This document shows, one piece after another, positions 15,707-23,609 of a stretch of 25,688 nt of DNA. The translations under genes were made by a program, and so were the position numbers. Location of the stretch: NCBI GenBank assembly GCA_964356335.1, contig CAYHHI010000046.1:1-25688 (forward strand), written 5' to 3'. Every line of letters starts with the position of its first letter. The stretch's first letter is position 1. The DNA is from CAYHHI01 sp964356335 (lineage in GTDB: Bacteria; Arandabacterota; Arandabacteria; Arandabacterales; Arandabacteraceae). The notes beneath the pieces were generated by a model. The model had not been told where the DNA came from, searched no databases, and saw only the letters and a program-made list of their open reading frames with translations.

Positions 15707-16915
15707 ATGCAGAACGGCTTCTACGGCCTCGGCATCGCGCCCAGGCTTCTTGAGAAAATCGGCGCTCTGGGCTACACCGTGCCGACCCCCATTCAGCGCA
15801 AAGCAATACCAATTGCAATTGAGGGCAAGGATATCATTGGAATCGCGCAGACTGGTACCGGCAAGACTCTTGCTTACGGCATCCCAATGATCCAGCGCCT
15901 GGCTCAGAAGAATGGCAGAGGGCTGGTGCTTGCCCCGACCCGCGAGTTGGCTATTCAGATAAGAGATCATCTGAAGCCATTCGCACAGGCTGTGGGTATG
16001 GGAACGGGAGTGTTTATAGGGGGCGAATCCATAGTCCCGCAGGTAGCATCTCTGAAGAAGAATCCCCGCATCCTGGTCGCCACGCCCGGTCGCCTTATCG
16101 ATCTAATGAACCAACGGTACCTGCGCCTTGATGATGTGCATGTCCTCATCCTTGACGAAGCCGACCGCATGCTTGATATGGGCTTTGCTCCACAGATCGA
16201 ACGTATCGTGAGGCTCATCCCCAGAGACCGGCAGACCATGCTCTTTTCAGCGACCATGCCTACCGAGATAGTGGAGATTGCCTCTGCCCACATGCGCCTG
16301 CCGGTGCGCACTGAGATCGCTCCTTCCGGGACTGCGGCGGAGGGGGTTTCACACGAAGTGTTCGTGGTGAAGAAAGACCTCAAAGGGCTACTGCTGGGGA
16401 GACTGCTCAAGCAGTATACAGGGCCGGTGCTTCTCTTTACACGGACCAAGAGAGGAGCACAGAAAGTGGCGCAATCGTTGAAGAGGGCCGGCAATGCCGC
16501 AGCTGAAATCCATTCAGACCGGTCTCTCGCCCAGCGGAAGGAAGCGTTGAACGGCTTCAAATCTGGCAAGTACCGAATCCTCGTAGCCACTGATATTGCG
16601 GCGCGGGGGATCGATGTTCACGGCATTGAACTGGTCATAAACTACGACCTGCCTGACGATCCGGGAAGTTACGTTCACCGGATAGGTCGCACTGGGCGGG
16701 CCGGCATGGAGGGTCGTGCTATTTCCTTGGCCACTCCGGACCAGGGGAGGGATGTACGCGGTATCGAGAAGCTGATCAAGATGTCTCTATCGTTATCGGA
16801 GCATCCTGAGATTCCCGCAGAGCATTTCGGCACTGCCTCCCGCACTCCATTTCAAGAGAGATTCGCACGTCATAAGCGTAGTATCGGTCGTCGCCCCTTC
16901 CGTCGGAGAAAATGA
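15707..16915 (+). CDS. DEAD-box ATP-dependent RNA helicase (RhlE-like)
   Basis: This 402-residue RNA helicase unwinds RNA duplexes in ribosome assembly or mRNA turnover. Motifs in order: Q-motif region (FYGLGI ... TPIQ, 5-30), Walker A AQTGTGKT (47-54), PTRELAIQI (78-86), TPGRLIDL (126-133), DEAD (150-153), SAT (181-183), ATDIAARGIDV (294-304) and HRIGRTGR (324-331). The tail after about 380 is short and Arg/Lys-rich (RFARHKRSIGRRPFRRRK), as in RhlE relatives. GAGAGGA (15692-15698) sits 8 nt before ATG 15707 but directly abuts the upstream in-frame ATG at 15698, so 15707 is preferred. Confidence 0.93.
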   Translation: MQNGFYGLGIAPRLLEKIGALGYTVPTPIQRKAIPIAIEGKDIIGIAQTGTGKTLAYGIPMIQRLAQKNGRGLVLAPTRELAIQIRDHLKPFAQAVGMGTGVFIGGESIVPQVASLKKNPRILVATPGRLIDLMNQRYLRLDDVHVLILDEADRMLDMGFAPQIERIVRLIPRDRQTMLFSATMPTEIVEIASAHMRLPVRTEIAPSGTAAEGVSHEVFVVKKDLKGLLLGRLLKQYTGPVLLFTRTKRGAQKVAQSLKRAGNAAAEIHSDRSLAQRKEALNGFKSGKYRILVATDIAARGIDVHGIELVINYDLPDDPGSYVHRIGRTGRAGMEGRAISLATPDQGRDVRGIEKLIKMSLSLSEHPEIPAEHFGTASRTPFQERFARHKRSIGRRPFRRRK

Positions 16916-17052
16916 CGACGTCCAGCACTTTGACTCAAGAACCTCCTCACCGGACAAGAGTTGATTGAGCGGGCGCGCTGGGGTAGGTGTGGATCACTGC
17001 ATTTCCTCAAGTCAACGCTTTCCACATCCGATACTAATAAAGGCTGACGCAA

Positions 17053-17067
17053 GTGCGATAAACGCAC
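17053..17067 (+). promoter_or_regulatory. Small leader hairpin before a ribosome site
   Basis: GTGCG (17053-17057) pairs with CGCAC (17063-17067) over ATAAA. It sits just upstream of the Shine-Dalgarno AAGGGGGTT (17069-17077) of the coiled-coil gene. A regulatory role is possible but unsupported beyond position. Confidence 0.25.
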
Positions 17068-17082
17068 GAAGGGGGTTACACT

Positions 17083-17388
17083 ATGCAATACCCGATCATT
17101 GCTGCTTTGCTTGTCGTATTGCTCTGTCTCTACCAAGCCTACAGACGAGGGCTGAAGGGACTTACCTTGAGATTTGAAAGCAAGATCGATGGACTGCAGC
17201 GCGAGATAGCAAAGATTGAAAACAGTGTCCGCAAGATGTCGGACAAGACAGAGGCAGTCAGCACGGAAATTGTTGCCCTACAGCATGGGCTGACCTCGGT
17301 ATCCAATCGGTTGGCCGGACTAAGAGAACAACAGATCGAGACAGAGGCGATGCCTCAACATGAGACCGAGAGTGCGCACTTAGAGTGA
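17083..17388 (+). CDS. Small single-pass membrane coiled-coil protein
   Basis: This 101-residue protein has an N-terminal membrane segment (about 4-19, PIIAALLVVLLCLYQ), a short basic patch (YRRGLKGL), then a long charged amphipathic stretch (about 28-85) with coiled-coil character and no Pro. It ends in an acidic tail. The ribosome site AAGGGGGTT precedes ATG 17083 by a few bases, which supports translation. It follows the helicase by 167 nt in the same direction. No family is recognised; proteins of this shape often act as membrane-tethered scaffolds, but no function is assigned. Confidence 0.6.
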   Translation: MQYPIIAALLVVLLCLYQAYRRGLKGLTLRFESKIDGLQREIAKIENSVRKMSDKTEAVSTEIVALQHGLTSVSNRLAGLREQQIETEAMPQHETESAHLE

Positions 17389-17633
17389 GGTCGGGGCAGC
17401 AGTTCGTTCTTCGCAGATGAAGTTAGCATAGAACCTATTGATTGCCTGTCCATCCTCGACCAGGCCAGGTAAGCCATGCAATGGTGGCAATGTCAGTCCG
17501 AATGACGATGGCAGAATGGACGTCCTGCCTTTGAAGTATCGTTTCATCGTTGTCGATCAGACTGGCGTGCATCCATACCGTTGCATTGACGCCTCGTGGT
17601 TTCACTTCAGTTTGAGTATGTCCCTTCCGATAT

Positions 17634-17651
17634 TAACCGGGTACTAACCGG
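17634..17651 (+). promoter_or_regulatory. Direct repeat TAACCGG with 11-bp period
   Basis: TAACCGG occurs at 17634-17640 and 17645-17651, one helical turn apart and just ahead of a TTGACA (17654-17659) that has no matching -10 box. This layout resembles a tandem activator site. Binding is inference. Confidence 0.25.
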
Positions 17652-17788
17652 AGTTGACATTACCCAACCTTGATCCGGACCGACATGCTAGACTGCCAAA
17701 AACTGCGGCTCGATGCAAAGAAACGCAAGAGTAAGCAAAGCGCAAAAGATACTTTACGTATGAAGTTCTCCCAAGGCATCTTTTGGAT

Positions 17789-17818
17789 TTGACACCGGGA
17801 ATTGATTCGTGGTAAGCT
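17789..17818 (+). promoter_or_regulatory. Candidate promoter of the HYR protein gene
   Basis: TTGACA (17789-17794, perfect) lies 18 nt from TAAGCT (17813-17818, 3 of 6). The weak -10 box is preceded by TGG, an extended -10 motif. The start would be near 17825, about 118 nt before the ATG. Confidence 0.4.
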
Positions 17819-17942
17819 TATTGGTGTAGGAGATCAGTACCCACAAGATTACCTGATTGGCACTCTACGGATCAGATGTGTCACGCGAGGTATTCCCACG
17901 GAACAGGAAACAGGGAGCAGAACTCCCAGGAGGTATCAGAGT

Positions 17943-20900
17943 ATGTTTCGGAAGAGCTATAGGGAAGCGGCAGTGACACTCGGTTTAGTGCTTATCACCA
18001 TTCTGGTTCTTGCCTATTCAGGTCCGATATGGGCGCAGACGCCTGCCGAGGCAGCCAGGGGGATGGCCATGGCTGGGAAGGGCCCCGACGCTTCGCTGAG
18101 GACCGCCGGAGAGTCGTGGGAACTCCCGGCGGCTCTGAGTGACTTGGTGATGGACGGAAACGCAACCAGTCAAGATGCGAATCAGGGATCACCGGATGAT
18201 TGGGATCGCCTGTACGCCAATAATGGCACAAGCCATCAGCAGATTTGGACGGAAGTGATGCCCGACACTCCTTCGCTTATTTACGGGGGAGGGGATAAGG
18301 ATCTGGCCGACCTCAATTCACTGAGTTGGACCCAGGGCGCGCCACCGGACAAGGCCGATATCAAGGACGCCTACGTTGCTGTGTATTCGGGAAATCATGT
18401 TTACTTCGGTGTCGACCGATACTCCGCAGCTGGCAGTGCCCATATAGGCCTCTGGCTGCTGCAGAAGCAGGTCAAACTCGTTCCCGACCCGGGAGGAACA
18501 GGTGGGGTATTCTCTGCGGGCCGCACGGTGGGAGATGCTTTGATACTCGCGGATATCTCCCGGACATCGGCGAAAGTCCATGTTTACAGGTGGGATGGTG
18601 TTGGTGTTCTGACAGAACTCCCTGTTGATCCTACGAACGCTTATGTGACCGTCAACACGAGCCCTACCCCGTCACCATGGCCCTATGTACCTAAGAGTGG
18701 ATCGCCAAACATATTCCCGACCGGGGCGTTCCTTGAGGGTGGTGCTGACCTCAGAGCATTCGGCTTCAACGGTTGCTTCACTAGCTTCATAGCAGAGACG
18801 CGTTCTTCTGATGAGTTGTCTGCACCGTTGGAGGAGCTGGTGCTTGGAGGTCTTCCGGCTAAGCCCGAGGTTGCTATCGCTGCGCAGAACAAGACTATCT
18901 ATCAAGGGGATCCAGCAGCGGCATTCCGTGCCAGGGTCGCGCGGGGAACCGGTGCCCCGCCTTTCACCTTCTCCTGGACTGGACCCAACGGGTTCACCTC
19001 ATCTGACTCCTGTATTGTCGTCGGTGCTGGCTTTGAGCCTGGGACATACGTCTATGAGGTTGTCACTACGGGATGCAATGCCTGCGCATCAGGCAAAGTC
19101 TCGGATACCCTGAGCGTTGTGGCGATGCCAGCCTGTGTTTGTTATATCGATGGACCTGCCTCGGTGTGCCCGACTTCGATACACACCTACTATGCACCCA
19201 CTGGCATGGCCTCGTATGCTTGGTCGATTTCCGGCAACGCCAGTATTGTGGGGACCACCCATGCCGATACTGTGCGGGTGCAGGCGGGAGCACTCTGCGG
19301 TCAGCCTTACACCCTATTCCTTGAGGTTCGCAGTGCCGGTGAACAACACAAGAGCACCTGTGACAAGGATGTAACAGTCAGGGATGTGACGAAGCCTCAG
19401 ATCACATGCCCGGATGCTATCACAGTTCAGTGCAAGAAGGACGTGCCTGCGGCAGACGTGAGTCTGGTGAAGGCTACTGACAATTGTGATGCTAATCCGG
19501 TGAAGACGTTTAAGGGTGATGTTTCAGATGGCAAGACTTGTCCGGAGACGATCACACGGACATATCGGGCTACGGATGCGTGCGGTAACTGGGCAGAGTG
19601 CACGCAGACGATAACGGTGAATGACACGACGAAGCCTCAGATCACATGCCCGGATGCTATCACAGTTCAGTGCAAGAAGGACNNNNNNNNNNNNNNNNNN
19701 NNNNNNNNNNNNNNNNNNNNNNNNNNNNNNNNNNNNNNNNNNNNNNNNNNNNNNNNNNNNNNNNNNNNNNNNNNNNNNNNNNTCACACGGACATATCGGG
19801 CTACGGATGCGTGCGGTAACTGGGCAGAGTGCACGCAAACCATAATCGTGGATGACACCATTCCTCCGGTGCTGAAGTGCTTCCCTGATAAGATAATCCA
19901 GGAGGGCGAACCGGTGGTCTTCGACGAACCAATATACTCGGACAATTGCGCCACGACACCCGTCCTTCAGACCATGGCTCCACTGGTCGGCGGCAGCCTT
20001 GCTGAGGCCGCAGCCACGTACAGAAAGTGCTGGATAGCATTGGACGCCTGTGGCAATGTCTCCGACTCCTGCTGCCAGAATATAGTCGTGCAGGCGCTGC
20101 CTGAACCCGATCCATTCTGCGGGTTCACTTGCTCGAACTGGACTGCCAGTTGCCTTGAGGATCCGAATCGCGAGATCTCGACGACACCTGCGTGTCTACG
20201 CGACGATCATTTCCACGACGTCTTCCCGAATGGTCTGAAGATCGGATCGCACAGCGCACCCAGTCGGTATACGGTCCTCTGGACCAGCGCGCAGGCAGTG
20301 GAGGATTTCAAGTGCGGCTACGGCTTGCCGGCGGCTCTTACCCGTGACTATGTAGACCCAAGCCGCGGGCAGCTCGGATCCATTTACGGTGAGATCCTCG
20401 CGCTGCGCCTGAACAGGGAATTCTCGTGCAGCCGCTACTTCTCCGATCTAGGCTACCAGGCAGTGGGCAGCTGCTACGGCAGCTTTGTCATACCGCCTGA
20501 AGTGATGTATTTTGCCGGTCTCACTGTGGATCAGTTCCTGGCTGTTGCGGATCAGGCACTTAGCGGCAATACGAGTGCCTTGATCCCATATGGCAATAGC
20601 AATCTACGGCTGCAGTCCGCAGCGGCCTACCTCAACTGGTTGTTCGGCAACTGCAGTGGTTATGGCACGAGACTCGAGCAGCCGCCCGCATTCGCAAATG
20701 ACCATGGAGTGCAGAATGTCGCTGACGCGACCCCAGGTGGGGCGGCGATGCCGTTGCCTGAGAGATTCTCGATGACAAGCCAGCCTAACCCGCTCCACAC
20801 CAGCGTGATCCTGAGCCTCGCTCTGCCGGCTGATGGGAATGTCTCGATAGAGATATACGACATCCAGGGCCGGAAAATTGTGACCGTACTCAGAGAGCAC

Positions 20901-21035
20901 AAGAACGCTGGTTATCACAATGTAGCGTGGAAGGGAACAGATGATTTCGGAGCACCGGTCGTATCCGGCGTTTACTTCTGCAGAGTGCAGATTGACGGGC
21001 AGCTGGTTACGATGCAGAAGCTGATGAAGCTCTAA
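17943..21035 (+). CDS. Large secreted HYR-repeat protein with C-terminal sorting domain
   Basis: This exported surface or matrix protein is about 1030 residues long, including 34 unknown ones at 581-614. ATG 17943 is chosen because AGGAGGT (17928-17934) lies 8 nt upstream and a signal peptide follows (FRKSYREAAV..., hydrophobic core, cleavage after IWA). Residues about 75-300 resemble an N-terminal domain known from large cell-surface proteins (DWDRLYANNG, KADIKDAYVAVYSG, HIGLWLLQKQV). Two Cys-containing Ig/PKD-like domains follow (about 305-480). HYR repeats come next (about 481-720: KPQITCPDAITVQC, TDNCD, YRATDACGNW); the first two are near-identical with an 80-residue period. A conserved secreted domain (about 725-910; FPNGLKIGS, LTRDYVDPSRGQLGS) precedes a FlgD/type IX-like domain (about 940-1030; IYDIQGRKIVTVL, GVYFCRV). 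Adhesion is a plausible role, by inference. Confidence 0.82.
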   Translation: MFRKSYREAAVTLGLVLITILVLAYSGPIWAQTPAEAARGMAMAGKGPDASLRTAGESWELPAALSDLVMDGNATSQDANQGSPDDWDRLYANNGTSHQQIWTEVMPDTPSLIYGGGDKDLADLNSLSWTQGAPPDKADIKDAYVAVYSGNHVYFGVDRYSAAGSAHIGLWLLQKQVKLVPDPGGTGGVFSAGRTVGDALILADISRTSAKVHVYRWDGVGVLTELPVDPTNAYVTVNTSPTPSPWPYVPKSGSPNIFPTGAFLEGGADLRAFGFNGCFTSFIAETRSSDELSAPLEELVLGGLPAKPEVAIAAQNKTIYQGDPAAAFRARVARGTGAPPFTFSWTGPNGFTSSDSCIVVGAGFEPGTYVYEVVTTGCNACASGKVSDTLSVVAMPACVCYIDGPASVCPTSIHTYYAPTGMASYAWSISGNASIVGTTHADTVRVQAGALCGQPYTLFLEVRSAGEQHKSTCDKDVTVRDVTKPQITCPDAITVQCKKDVPAADVSLVKATDNCDANPVKTFKGDVSDGKTCPETITRTYRATDACGNWAECTQTITVNDTTKPQITCPDAITVQCKKDXXXXXXXXXXXXXXXXXXXXXXXXXXXXXXXXXXTRTYRATDACGNWAECTQTIIVDDTIPPVLKCFPDKIIQEGEPVVFDEPIYSDNCATTPVLQTMAPLVGGSLAEAAATYRKCWIALDACGNVSDSCCQNIVVQALPEPDPFCGFTCSNWTASCLEDPNREISTTPACLRDDHFHDVFPNGLKIGSHSAPSRYTVLWTSAQAVEDFKCGYGLPAALTRDYVDPSRGQLGSIYGEILALRLNREFSCSRYFSDLGYQAVGSCYGSFVIPPEVMYFAGLTVDQFLAVADQALSGNTSALIPYGNSNLRLQSAAAYLNWLFGNCSGYGTRLEQPPAFANDHGVQNVADATPGGAAMPLPERFSMTSQPNPLHTSVILSLALPADGNVSIEIYDIQGRKIVTVLREHKNAGYHNVAWKGTDDFGAPVVSGVYFCRVQIDGQLVTMQKLMKL
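19388..19606 (+). repeat. HYR tandem repeat, copy 1 (identical part)
   Basis: This is the first copy of a tandem unit with a 240-nt (80-residue) period. Its first 55 nt (19388-19442) are identical to 19628-19682, and its last 55 nt (19552-19606) are identical to 19783-19837. Such nucleotide identity indicates recent duplication or gene conversion. Confidence 0.85.
19628..19837 (+). repeat. HYR tandem repeat, copy 2 (interrupted by gap)
   Basis: This is the second copy of the 240-nt unit, with its middle replaced by Ns. The visible flanks match copy 1 without a mismatch. If it is a simple second copy, the missing part equals 19443-19551. Confidence 0.8.
19683..19782. other. 100-N scaffold gap
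   Basis: There are exactly 100 N, the usual placeholder for an unsized gap. The reading frame is kept if the true length is 1 modulo 3; 100 and the predicted 109 both satisfy this. Confidence 0.95.
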
Positions 21036-21049
21036 GATGGGGAAAATCA

Positions 21050-21072
21050 CCAGCGCATGATCTATGCGCTGG
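21050..21072. terminator. First hairpin of a convergent terminator pair
   Basis: CCAGCGCAT (21050-21058) pairs perfectly with ATGCGCTGG (21064-21072) over GATCT, 14 nt after the HYR gene stop. No U-tract follows; it may act together with the stronger hairpin at 21082. Confidence 0.4.
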
Positions 21073-21081
21073 GCTGACAAG

Positions 21082-21118
21082 GATCAGGGCTATTGCGTGC
21101 TGAGCAATAGCCCTGATC
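21082..21118. terminator. Bidirectional terminator hairpin
   Basis: GATCAGGGCTATTGC (21082-21096) pairs with its exact complement at 21104-21118 over a 7-nt loop, a perfect 15-bp stem. It lies between the convergent stops of the HYR gene (21035) and the protease gene (21144), so it can serve both. The plus-strand tail TGTTT is weakly U-rich. Confidence 0.7.
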
Positions 21119-21143
21119 TGTTTCCGGGCTCATAGCAACAGAT

Positions 21144-23309
21144 CTATCTTACGAGCATGAGTTTGACCGTATGAACCTCCGATGTGGTCACAAGCCTAAC
21201 GAAGTATAGGCCAGGTGCCAGCTCGGCGCTGCCGTTTCGGCCGGGATCCCATCGCGCCACATGAGGGCCTGCATCGGCAAGGCCATCCAGAAGTGAGGCT
21301 ACTTGTCTTCCCCTAACGTCATATACACATAGATGGATCCGATCAGGTCGGTCGAGTTCGAATCTCAGAAGGAAACCGTCCACAGCGGGGTTTGGCTCGG
21401 GCACACTCAAGGCTGTCTTGAAGTCCGCGGCCTTGTCAGGTCCTGTTTGATCAGAATTGCCGCCGGGCGGCGTGAGCAGGCCCCCGTTATCAACGGAGTA
21501 GCCGCGCACAACAGGCGAGTCGAAATGCTCACCGATCATTCCCGTTTGTGCGCTGACGTAGAAGTAGGTCCAACATGTATCCCCGCCAGTTGCGGTGCAG
21601 GGTGTGGGTGCTGTGAGGTGGTAGCAGCATTCACCCATCGCCGGCACAGTTCCAATCACTTCCCACGCAAGACCTGTGGGGCCAACCTCGTAAGGGCCGT
21701 TAGGTTCTGGACCGCTCCCGCTGCCCAGAATAGTCCCACTCGGCACTACCTCATTTCGCTTTCTCCAGATTCGGTACATCTTTATCTTTGGCGAGGAGAT
21801 CTCGCTGTCGAAGGTACTTCTTCTCCAGGTCACATCTACATAGCCGCCCCTGTCTGCTGGCACATCAGTGATACTTGTTATGGTTGGTACTTGGGTAAGC
21901 TGGTCGCACCCCACGCTATTGGCTACGCGAAGGCGTATGCCGAGATCCCCATTTCCAAACTGTATGTAGGACGCGCCGGCAGGGCTCAAGTAGCAGCACC
22001 CGGGGGTCTTCGGGCCAACGATATCAAATGCCATTGGAAATGTGGAGGATGCATCTGTGATCTTCAAGACGACATACACGTCATCGCTCGCAGTCACGCG
22101 TGGGGAAGAGGCAAGCTCAACCGAGTGATAGCCAGGAAGATTAAAAGAATTGTCGAGTCTGGATGCGAGCAAGTTGGAGACCGTGCTTCCGTTAAAATCA
22201 TCATAAATGTAAATGTCCGCGTCGGGGGTTGCATCAAGCGTCCAAAACTCAACCCGCTTAATGATATAATCTCTTGAAGGAATGAATTTGCACATCCCCC
22301 AGATGGTGGTGCTTCCATATCCGACGCTTCCGGTGTAACCGCCCTCATCGTAGTACATGAGACTGCCATTCGAATCATAATCCTGCCAGTCATAAAGAAA
22401 GGAGGAATAGGAACCTATCCGCGCAGATCCATAGGCGATCGTGAAATAGCCACGCTCTGATCCGTAGCCGCATGTGCCACCCCAGGAGAGGCCCCAGCTA
22501 TTCTTCACGATCCATGCCCCCTTGCCGCCGGCATGCACCAGGTTGTCGTCCCAGCCGACTATTAGCACTGCATGATTGGGAGCCTGCGTTCCATCGTAGT
22601 AAAGGGTATACGAGCCGTTGTAACGCTGAAACTCCGAGTACCACGTATCCCTGTTGCCGCCGTACATGGCGGTGTAGATAGGTCCGTAGGTTTGGATGTA
22701 GCTCTTGAGCACATCCACAGATGGAATCGCGCTAGCGGAAATCACTCGCCAATCAAGGAGCGTCTTTTGATACGGACAGCCATCGTTGCACGCGACATTG
22801 CTCGCGACGTATGGGTCGCAAGACTCAAGAACGGTGCCCGTGGTGGAGAGATAGTGTGCGACTATCCAGTCGTTGCCCCCATTGCAGCTTGAACCAAACC
22901 ATTCGCATTCTTTGGCATTGTTCTCAGAGAAGTCGAACATACCCGCACCGTCTATAAGGAGCTTGGATTCGACGTTCGCGATCGCCGCAAACGCATAGCA
23001 CGATCCGCAAGAGCCCTGATTTTTCACGGGTGTCACCTTGCCGGCTTCACGCCAGTCGAATCTCACGGCAAACGCCAGATGACGATCTGCCATTGGAGCC
23101 CTTATGTGCGACAGGTCACCTGGGGGCGGCACAAAGCCCATCTCGGGTGGCTGTTCTCCCAGTTGTCGAGGCGTGGACGATGCGATCTGGGGCAGCGGAC
23201 TTCGATCGCTTGCAAGCGAGAGGTTCACAGGGATGAGGCAGACAAACAGTATGTATGGTGCGGCAATCCTTGCGGTACGCGCATGTCCTCGCGGTTTGAG
23301 ATCTCGCAT
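21144..23309 (-). CDS. Secreted papain-family (C1) cysteine protease with sorting domain
   Basis: This exported protease has 721 residues. A basic N-terminus and hydrophobic core (about 15-33, ending SLA) form the signal peptide. The C1A catalytic domain spans about 80-300. Gln98 and Cys104 lie in VKNQGSCGSCYAFA, His246 in APNHAVLIVGWDD, and Asn270 in WIVKNSWG. Tyr follows the catalytic Cys where most papains have Trp. No full inhibitory prodomain is seen between the signal and about residue 80. A beta-rich region (about 310-470; IIKRVEFWTLDATPDADIYIYDD, HSVELASSP) matches the lectin-like domain often fused to bacterial C1 proteases. A fibronectin-like part and a FlgD/type IX-like domain (about 640-721; VYDVRGRQVASLL, GLYFVRL) complete it. 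The start (complement 23307-23309) has AGAGAGGT 8 nt upstream. Confidence 0.9.
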   Translation of the reverse strand: MRDLKPRGHARTARIAAPYILFVCLIPVNLSLASDRSPLPQIASSTPRQLGEQPPEMGFVPPPGDLSHIRAPMADRHLAFAVRFDWREAGKVTPVKNQGSCGSCYAFAAIANVESKLLIDGAGMFDFSENNAKECEWFGSSCNGGNDWIVAHYLSTTGTVLESCDPYVASNVACNDGCPYQKTLLDWRVISASAIPSVDVLKSYIQTYGPIYTAMYGGNRDTWYSEFQRYNGSYTLYYDGTQAPNHAVLIVGWDDNLVHAGGKGAWIVKNSWGLSWGGTCGYGSERGYFTIAYGSARIGSYSSFLYDWQDYDSNGSLMYYDEGGYTGSVGYGSTTIWGMCKFIPSRDYIIKRVEFWTLDATPDADIYIYDDFNGSTVSNLLASRLDNSFNLPGYHSVELASSPRVTASDDVYVVLKITDASSTFPMAFDIVGPKTPGCCYLSPAGASYIQFGNGDLGIRLRVANSVGCDQLTQVPTITSITDVPADRGGYVDVTWRRSTFDSEISSPKIKMYRIWRKRNEVVPSGTILGSGSGPEPNGPYEVGPTGLAWEVIGTVPAMGECCYHLTAPTPCTATGGDTCWTYFYVSAQTGMIGEHFDSPVVRGYSVDNGGLLTPPGGNSDQTGPDKAADFKTALSVPEPNPAVDGFLLRFELDRPDRIHLCVYDVRGRQVASLLDGLADAGPHVARWDPGRNGSAELAPGLYFVRLVTTSEVHTVKLMLVR

Positions 23310-23609
23310 CCGAAATACCTCTCTGGGCTCAGGTCAACTGCCGAGGTTTTATCGGCGAGGACACCTACCCTCATTTGGTATCGGCATACACCTGGTCTTG
23401 GCTTTAGCATGGCTTGCAGAATTCCCTGTATTGCACCCAGAGGGCGTTAGTGCTGCGGTAGTTAGGTTAAGACAGATAACGCCATTATGGGTTGATTTCG
23501 GGCGCTCCCTTGTGCGATATTCCCATGTATGGCCCCGGGCCAAGGCGACAGAGAAATCAGTCCCGGGGCGCCAAATCACCTACAGCGGTAAATCAGAGGA
23601 GGATGGAAG
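23310..23609. other. Divergent intergenic region
   Basis: These 300 nt lie between the protease and the dehydrogenase-like gene. No gene is seen. They hold a possible plus-strand promoter (23492-23521), a 7-bp inverted repeat (CCCCGGG 23533-23539 with CCCGGGG 23562-23568) in the leader, and both ribosome sites. No clear minus-strand promoter was found. Confidence 0.5.
23492..23521 (+). promoter_or_regulatory. Possible promoter of the dehydrogenase-like gene
   Basis: TTGATT (23492-23497) and GATATT (23516-23521) are 18 nt apart; each matches 4 of 6 bases, with TGC before the -10 box as an extended motif. The start would be near 23528. Confidence 0.35.

Larger units (their letters stand above)
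17389..17942. other. 554-nt intergenic region before the HYR protein gene
   Basis: No convincing gene is seen; the 69-codon frame at 17438 lacks motifs and a ribosome site. Notable elements are two TAACCGG copies 11 nt apart (17634 and 17645), a phased GCAA series (17715-17746), and a candidate promoter at 17789-17818. The open frame of the next gene can be read back to TTG 17802, but that part looks like untranslated leader. Confidence 0.5.

Noticed and set aside
17700..17760. c-di-GMP (GEMM) riboswitch suggested by the GCAAAG-containing stretch
   Set aside because: The required GGNACGCAAAGCC core and paired stems are not present.
17802..17942. Upstream extension of the HYR protein frame to TTG 17802
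   Set aside because: The extension has no ribosome site, would place 47 residues before an otherwise clear signal peptide, and overlaps a likely promoter. ATG 17943 has AGGAGGT at good spacing.
21348..21366. tRNA-like T-loop (GTTCGAATC) on the plus strand
   Set aside because: It lies inside the protease coding sequence, the stem is only 3 bp, and no acceptor, D or anticodon arm can be drawn around it.
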